From the NCBI GenBank assembly GCA_030620115.1, contig JAUXFG010000149.1:1-9542 (forward strand): a DNA stretch of 9,542 bases. The letters are read 5' to 3'. Source of the stretch: Candidatus Fermentibacterota bacterium. Lineage in GTDB: Bacteria > JAFGKV01. How positions within the stretch are numbered: the stretch's first letter is position 1; each line of letters begins with the position of its first letter. The notes under the pieces were generated by a model. That model had not been told where the DNA came from. It saw nothing but the letters and a program-made list of their open reading frames with translations, and made no database searches. Shown in pieces: positions 6,333 to 9,542 of this stretch. A program made the translations under genes and the position numbers.

Positions 6333-6731
6333 GATGAGTACTATGAACGGCTAAGTCTGGTTCGTATAAGCAGTGACTGGGGAGGGTGGCTTAGGTTTTT
6401 CCTGGCCGGCATTCGAGACACCGCGCAGCAGGCGGCAGATGCTGCCCAGCGTATCCTCCGGTTGTTTGCAGAAGACCGGGGTAAGATTGAGCAGGTTGGA
6501 CGGCGAGCAGGGACTGTGCTTCGTGTTCACGAGCTTCTTAGGAGAAAACCGATCCTGAGCGTTCCAGACGCGGCCACGGCTTTGGGGCTGACCCCTCCGA
6601 CCGTCAGAACGGCCATCCGAGATTTTGAACGATTGGGTATCATCAAAGAAATAACAGGGAAACAACGTGATCGGGTGTATGCGTATGATGGCTACATCAA
6701 GATCCTTGACGAAGGAACGGAGCCGATCTAA
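6333..6731 (+). pseudogene. C-terminal remnant of a Fic-family protein (winged-helix part only)
   Basis: The open frame from 6333 reads DEYYERLSLVR, then DWGGWLRFFLAGIRDTA, a helical region RILRLFAEDRGKIEQ, and a winged helix (PILSVPDAATALGLTPPTV to RVYAYDGYIKILDEGTEP). This is the usual ending of AMP-transferring Fic proteins of the class with an N-terminal Fic/DOC segment and C-terminal wHTH. An in-frame TAA at 6330 closes the frame, and the catalytic HPFxxGNGR motif is absent upstream. No ATG and no ribosome-binding site start the remnant; a TTG at 6462 would give an 89-residue wHTH piece, which is unlikely. The toxin activity is therefore lost. Family identification is confident because the whole 130-residue end aligns by eye with the common pattern. 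Confidence 0.8.
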
Positions 6732-6733
6732 TA

Positions 6734-6792
6734 GGGCGGGAATCGAACCGCCATGTACGCAAAAAGACAAAGAACGGGCGGAATCTGAACCG
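6734..6792. repeat. Imperfect direct repeat, GGGCGGGAATCGAACCGCC type
   Basis: GGGCGGGAATCGAACCGCC (6734-6752) recurs as GGGCGGAATCTGAACCGC (6776-6792) after an A-rich 23-nt spacer. Each half is itself a weak palindrome (GGCGG/CCGCC). It begins just after the Fic stop codon. Confidence 0.5.
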
Positions 6793-6815
6793 CAAAGGGC
6801 GCGAAGGACGCCAAG

Positions 6816-6860
6816 GGTTGCCGTTGGTCGGTGCGGCCACCGCCTCAACCAACGGCAACC
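6816..6860. repeat. Nested perfect palindrome upstream of the frameshifted gene
   Basis: A 13-bp perfect inverted repeat, GGTTGCCGTTGGT / ACCAACGGCAACC, encloses a second 5-bp stem (CGGTG/CACCG, loop CGGC). CGCCAAGGG flanks it as a direct repeat on both sides (6809-6817 and 6871-6879). The structure looks like a small mobile or REP-type element unrelated to the left-hand repeats. Confidence 0.6.
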
Positions 6861-6934
6861 GTTCTCCATGCGCCAAGGGCGCAAAGTACAATCCACACAT
6901 CTCTTCATATAGGATGTGGAACTTGAGGAATTCA

Positions 6935-7755
6935 ATGGAAAAACAACTGGATATGTTTGAAGAAACACCTGAGAAAAGCTGCTTCGACTGCAATAATTTC
7001 TTTCCAGCTCTCATCGATGGTCCTACTGCGGATGGGATTTGCCTCAGGGACAAGGAGTTCGAACCATTCATCGATGATTTGCTAGAGCACCAGAACTACG
7101 ACCGCTGCCTTGACTTGGTGAAGAAAAAAAGTTCGATGGGAATCGGGAGGTTTGCCCGTACTTTGAACAGGCTGAGATTGAAACATTCGAAATCGATGAG
7201 AACACCGAATTCGGTCGAGGCCTGGTCGAAGCTGTCGAGAGCGGCGCGGTCGACCACGAGCGCCTCGCGGAGTTGATTTTTGAAGAGCAACTACGGAGCA
7301 TAGACCACAAGACATCGCCCGTGGATCAGTACCTTCCGGATCTTGCCAGCGAGCATACGTGGACACGGGATACTGCTGCAGAAACCCTTGGCGGGTTGGC
7401 GCTGCCCGGGAATGAAGCGGCGTTTCACCACCTATTCTCATTTCTCAAGGAGCTTCCGGCAATAGAAACCATGGACGATGTGCACCTGCGGCTGAAGATC
7501 ATCAGATCCATGAATAGAGACGAGTACAAGTCGAGCATGATTCCGTTTCTTCTCGATCAGCTCGAGCATACTCCGTCGAACAACACCACACGGCAATGGA
7601 TCTCGGCGATTCTTCGCTACTTCGGGTCGGTCCCGCTGGAGGAGATACGAGAACCGCTCGAAGCCATGATGAAAAAGGGATGTTTCTCATACAGGTTGAA
7701 GCAACGAATTCAGGAGCTCATCAACTACCATGACTATGAGGAGCTGGATTGCTAG
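6935..7755 (+). CDS. Unrecognised Cys-rich protein with HEAT-like C-terminus, split by a single-base frameshift
   Basis: Translation starts at ATG 6935 with GAGGA about 5 nt upstream. The first frame gives MEKQLDMFEE, then a Cys cluster CFDC (16-19), GICLRDKEFEPFIDDLLE (34-51) and YDRCLDLVKKK (55-65). At a run of seven A (7124-7130) the sensible frame changes by -1. Reading on gives KFDGNREVCPYFEQAEIETF and an acidic helical domain (WTRDTAAETLGGLALPGNEA, DDVHLRLKIIRSM, SSMIPFLLDQLEH) ending at 7755. With eight A the whole would be one protein of 273 residues with five cysteines (16, 19, 36, 58, 74) that could bind zinc or iron-sulfur. Without correction the product stops at 7276 after a nonsense tail. 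The second half could start only from a TTG at 7273. I do not recognise a named family; the HEAT-like call rests on repeated amphipathic helices. Confidence 0.65.
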
Positions 7756-7772
7756 CCGGCTTCAATTGGTTG

Positions 7773-7798
7773 AAAACTTCACAAACGAATCAAGTTTT
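7773..7798 (+). terminator. Weak candidate terminator hairpin
   Basis: AAAACTT / AAGTTTT form a 7-bp inverted repeat with a 12-nt loop, 18 nt after the stop codon at 7755. The right arm ends in four T. The stem is A+T-rich, so termination would be inefficient at best. Confidence 0.25.
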
Positions 7799-7816
7799 GC
7801 AGTGACATTGCTGTCG

Positions 7817-7903
7817 ACTGGTCTCTGGATGCTGGATGCTGGAAGGAGAACGGAATGATCCGGATTCCATCCGGTATCCAGAGACCAGTAACCAGCAACC
7901 AGC
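7817..7903. repeat. 14-bp inverted repeat with tandem heptamers
   Basis: ACTGGTCTCTGGAT (7817-7830) and ATCCAGAGACCAGT (7876-7889) are perfect inverted arms 45 nt apart. The left arm runs into two copies of GGATGCT (7827-7840). The right arm runs into ACCAGTA ACCAGCA ACCAGC (7884-7903). An inner GGAAT/ATTCC pair lies near 7852-7868. Such CTGGATGCTGG / ACCAGCAACC strings recur as dispersed intergenic elements in several bacterial genomes (recalled, not searched). It ends about 45 nt before the AbiEi fragment. Confidence 0.65.
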
Positions 7904-7949
7904 TTCGCTAGGACTGGGTGACGAAGTCGGAACCCACGATAGAGGAAGA

Positions 7950-8237
7950 ATGCGGGCGTCCGAATTCATCAATGATCTCGCAACGAGTGGCCGTTATCAC
8001 TTCGACACGGGGGAGTTCGCGAATGCCGCGAACCTGACTGACGTGGCAGCCCGTGCGGCGTTGAGGAGGTTACGCATATTAGGCCGCATTGCAACCCCTT
8101 ACCGTGGCTTTCATGTCATAGTACCTCCTGAGCACCGCCGAATGGGTTGCTTGCCGCCCGATCAGTTCATACCCCAGCTCATGACTCATTTGTCTCTTGG
8201 GTACTATGTGGGGAGTTTGAGGGTCAGGCATGACTAA
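7950..8237 (+). pseudogene. Truncated AbiEi-type antitoxin (N-terminal winged-helix domain only)
   Basis: The 95-residue frame opens with MRASEFINDLATSGRYHF and contains a winged helix (AANLTDVAARAALRRLRILG) followed by ATPYRGFHVIVPPEHRRMG, DQFIPQLMTHL and YYVGSL. This is the N-terminal and linker pattern of AbiEi, the DNA-binding antitoxin of type IV AbiE systems. Full-length relatives continue from YYVGLL into a long C-terminal domain. Here the frame leaves the family after YYVGSL, adds RVRHD and stops. GAGGA lies 3 nt before the ATG, so an N-terminal fragment might still be made and bind DNA. The AbiEii nucleotidyltransferase toxin is not found downstream. I interpret it as a decayed type IV toxin-antitoxin locus. 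Confidence 0.72.
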
Positions 8238-8826
8238 TTGACATTTCAGCACCCGGATCATTCCTCAGATGAGAACATTCAGAGTCTGCTCCGGGATTGC
8301 CGGATCTAGCCCGGATTTCTCACCAATCCCGCGGCGGACGCGGGACTTCGTTCCGCTCTGCCCCGTCTTCGCGAGGCCTACGCCGTGACAAGCAGGCTTC
8401 CTCAAAGTATTGCCGTGAATACGTCTCCGGGAATCTTCCCGTGACCACGTTGTCGCGTGGAATGGGGCTCACGTGGCAGCCTGTCCCGCCTGTCCTGAGC
8501 ATGGTCGAAGGGAGCTCAGTCGAAGGGTCGCGAGCCTCGCATTCAGAACCATCTCGACAATCTCGCTTCGAAAGCCGGTGAGATGGCCGGGCTAATTGAG
8601 GGAAGAACTGCAAATGGTAAGGAGGTATAGCCCATTCTTCACAGGGAAATGATCAACGCCTTGAGCAGACATGTGCAGGGCCAGGGATGCTTCAAACTGC
8701 CGCTGTCCAACAGCGGCTCAGGTCAATAAATGCTTGCACGCTAGGAAATGCTTGGCATTCTTAGCGTGACGCTGATCGTTCGGACATGGTCATGGGGATC
8801 ATGCCCAAAACGAAAAGGAGGAAGCC
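8238..8826. other. Gene-poor region with palindromes and a possible gene-end fragment
   Basis: Seen here: a CCCGCG/CGCGGG hairpin (8328-8344); CTGAGC/GCTCAG at 8495-8519 with GTCGAAGGG repeated at 8504 and 8519, a motif common in dispersed intergenic repeats; and a frame at 8541-8630 ending HLDNLASKAGEMAGLIEG, then RTANGKEV and a stop. The last has the helical look of a real protein C-terminus but cannot be assigned. AAGGAGGT (8618-8625) near its end is an ideal ribosome-binding site, yet no ATG, GTG or TTG follows at a suitable distance, so a downstream partner gene may have been deleted. Confidence 0.4.
8699..8768. repeat. Two stem-loops before the 8827 gene
   Basis: GCCGCTG/CAGCGGC (8699-8717, 5-nt loop) is perfect. 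CACGCTAGGAAATGC / GCATTCTTAGCGTG (8737-8768, loop TTG) pairs with one bulge and one or two mismatches. No T-run follows either one. They lie within 130 nt upstream of the next start codon and could be leader structures or repeat relics. Confidence 0.45.
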
Positions 8827-9054
8827 ATGAGCGACAACATCAATCCCCTCAGCCCTGAGCAGACCATGAACATGGGTTCGCCGGACCATCTCACTCAGAT
8901 CAAGCACAAGGGGTCGCGGGTGGACATCGTGGATCATCCTGACCACGGTGCTTTGGGGGGCGATGCGCACATCATCACGGCGGTCAAGCGTTATGTGCAA
9001 GATTCTACTGTAATGTCGCAATTCACATTTGCGCAAGTCTCATTATCATCATGA
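8827..9054 (+). CDS. Small protein of unknown function, possibly with a replaced C-terminus
   Basis: A 75-residue frame with an excellent ribosome-binding site (AAAAGGAGG, 5 nt upstream) beginning MSDNINPLSPEQTMNM. It is hydrophilic and rich in His and Asp (SPDHL, DHPDHG, GGDAHI), without signal peptide or membrane segment. I recognise no family. The base composition changes near codon 58: the last 15 or so residues (STVMSQFTFAQVSLSS) are encoded by A+T-rich DNA like the following gene. The original protein may therefore have been longer and cut by recombination. The stop codon (9052-9054) overlaps the Shine-Dalgarno region of the next gene, so both could be read from one transcript. Confidence 0.6.
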   Translation: MSDNINPLSPEQTMNMGSPDHLTQIKHKGSRVDIVDHPDHGALGGDAHIITAVKRYVQDSTVMSQFTFAQVSLSS

Positions 9055-9065
9055 AAGGAGCTACA

Positions 9066-9461
9066 ATGAAACACAAGTCAATTTCAATCATCTCAATTAT
9101 TGTCTGCCTATGTTCTATGAACGCATTAGCCCAAGAAGATGGTGAGATCATCTTTTCGAAGAAATTGATCAATCCTTCGGATCCGGCCGAATTAGTAACT
9201 GAATTCCAATCTAGTGACTACATCTATTCGGTAGCATTTTTCGGAAAAAGCATTTTGGAAATAATCGGAAAGGAGTCGGCAAAAGAAGTTCCGGTAGAGG
9301 TGCTTATTTACGAACTAAAGGCACCGCTATACGATTATCAACAACCGAGCGAAATGCAACTAGAGACCAGTACATTATGGATCTCCGGGGACGCTCTTCA
9401 AAAGAGTTATCTTCCGATCGATATTATCCCTGCAATAAATGAAACTGGGGTATCTACTTGA
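9066..9461 (+). CDS. Secreted protein of unknown function, probably truncated by an insertion sequence
   Basis: A 131-residue frame. The start at 9066 is chosen because AAAGGAG lies 5 nt upstream and a signal peptide follows directly: basic MKHK, hydrophobic ISIISIIVCL, and NALA before a predicted cleavage at about residue 22. An ATG at 9051 in the same frame has no ribosome-binding site. The mature part (EDGEIIFSKKL onward) looks beta-rich, with FQSSDYIYSVAFFGK and PVEVLIYELKAPLYDY, and resembles no family I know. The DNA is markedly A+T-richer (around 40% G+C by rough count) than the genes to its left, which suggests separate acquisition. The final residues (GVST) are encoded by what looks like the insertion-sequence end, so the native C-terminus is probably missing. 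Confidence 0.65.
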   Translation: MKHKSISIISIIVCLCSMNALAQEDGEIIFSKKLINPSDPAELVTEFQSSDYIYSVAFFGKSILEIIGKESAKEVPVEVLIYELKAPLYDYQQPSEMQLETSTLWISGDALQKSYLPIDIIPAINETGVST

Positions 9462-9542
9462 CTCCAGTAGCCCCAATATGTAGTGTTCCGACATGGAAGA
9501 CTACCCCCGATCGCAGACGGAGCTTGAAGACCGTTTCGGGAC
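9446..9542 (+). mobile_element. Probable left end of an IS1595-family insertion sequence (runs off the window)
   Basis: A transposase start at 9493 is preceded by about 45 nt that begins GGGGTATCTACTTGACTCC. A hairpin at 9446-9475 (TGGGG-CTACT paired with AGTAG-CCCCA, 3-nt bulge, 7-nt loop) occupies the presumed terminus. The boundary is placed at about 9446-9447, because that is where the A+T-rich gene loses its composition. The other terminal repeat is outside the window, so the exact edge and the target duplication cannot be verified. Confidence 0.5.
9493..9542 (+). CDS. IS1595-family transposase, N-terminal start only (partial)
   Basis: ATG at 9493 opens MEDYPRSQTELEDRFG and continues past the end of the window. 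The pattern M-E-D-(Y/F)-P-R-x-x-x-E-(F/L)-E-x-R-F is the characteristic opening of IS1595-type DDE transposases, which then carry a zinc ribbon (CPRC) and the catalytic domain. Only 16 codons are visible, so activity cannot be judged. No strong ribosome-binding site is seen, which is usual for insertion sequences. Confidence 0.6.
   Translation, partial: MEDYPRSQTELEDRFG

Noticed and set aside
6734-6760. tRNA gene on the minus strand
   Set aside because: Only a T-arm-like string is present, with an 8-nt loop if the stem is paired fully. No anticodon arm, D-arm or acceptor stem can be formed around it.
6351-6968. 205-residue protein on the minus strand
   Set aside because: It is antisense to the clear Fic C-terminus and to the palindrome region, and its sequence has no protein-like pattern.
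7124-7130. Programmed -1 ribosomal frameshift
   Set aside because: The heptamer in the zero frame is G-AAA-AAA, which does not allow full re-pairing in the P site, and no obvious stimulatory hairpin follows. Mutation, sequencing error or transcriptional slippage is more likely.
7082-7441. Minus-strand frames over the frameshifted gene
   Set aside because: They are shadows of the plus-strand coding sequence, which keeps coherent protein features across the homopolymer.
8649-8729. 26-residue frame MINALSRHVQGQG after the AAGGAGGT site
   Set aside because: The ATG lies 23 nt beyond the ribosome-binding site, too far for normal initiation, and the product runs through a hairpin without family features.

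Overview
The window looks like an accessory, repeat-rich stretch from an environmental, probably Gram-negative bacterium of moderate G+C. The membrane-anchored FHA and PP2C proteins, the dense REP-like palindromes and the broken toxin-antitoxin genes recall metagenome-assembled bacteria from deep-branching phyla. The sequence alone does not allow a taxonomic name.

Left part (1-3561), minus strand. Two signalling genes are transcribed leftwards: a secreted/transmembrane protein with an OB-like domain, a calcium-type DSDGDG repeat and a cytoplasmic FHA domain (1757-2788), then a PP2C-type protein phosphatase with one C-terminal membrane helix (280-1377). Together they suggest a Ser/Thr phosphorylation module at the inner membrane, but no kinase is in the window. 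The gaps are packed with an inverted-pair repeat (REP/BIME-like), with clusters at 4-245, 1446-1542, 2878-3034, 3242-3401 and 5144-5298.

Middle (3562-5018), minus strand. A two-gene toxin-antitoxin operon encodes an antitoxin with an excisionase/MerR-like HTH and a C-terminal toxin-binding domain (4158-4952), overlapping by 4 nt a RES-domain toxin (3562-4161). A perfect 9-bp palindrome covers the predicted -10 box and lies just upstream of the antitoxin Shine-Dalgarno, as expected for an autoregulated operator.

Right part (5434-9542), plus strand. This is largely a gene graveyard. It holds the C-terminal remnants of a von Willebrand A-domain membrane protein (5434-6139), the C-terminal third of a Fic-family protein without its catalytic motif (6333-6731), a Cys-rich HEAT-like protein split by loss of one A in a homopolymer (6935-7755), and an AbiEi-type antitoxin cut after its N-terminal domain (7950-8237). 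These are separated by several unrelated palindromic intergenic elements. At the right edge, a small unrecognised gene (8827-9054) and an AT-rich secreted-protein gene (9066-9461) abut what appears to be the left end of an IS1595-type insertion sequence, whose transposase begins at 9493 and runs off the window.

The RES pair, the Fic remnant and the AbiEi remnant make this a hotspot of toxin-antitoxin/defence turnover. The vWA remnant may once have belonged with the FHA/PP2C signalling genes. No clearly new multi-gene system is visible. The best candidates for a second look are the antitoxin architecture with its operator, the homopolymer frameshift, the duplicated GATI(R/K)M motif in front of the FHA domain, and the inverted-pair repeat array.
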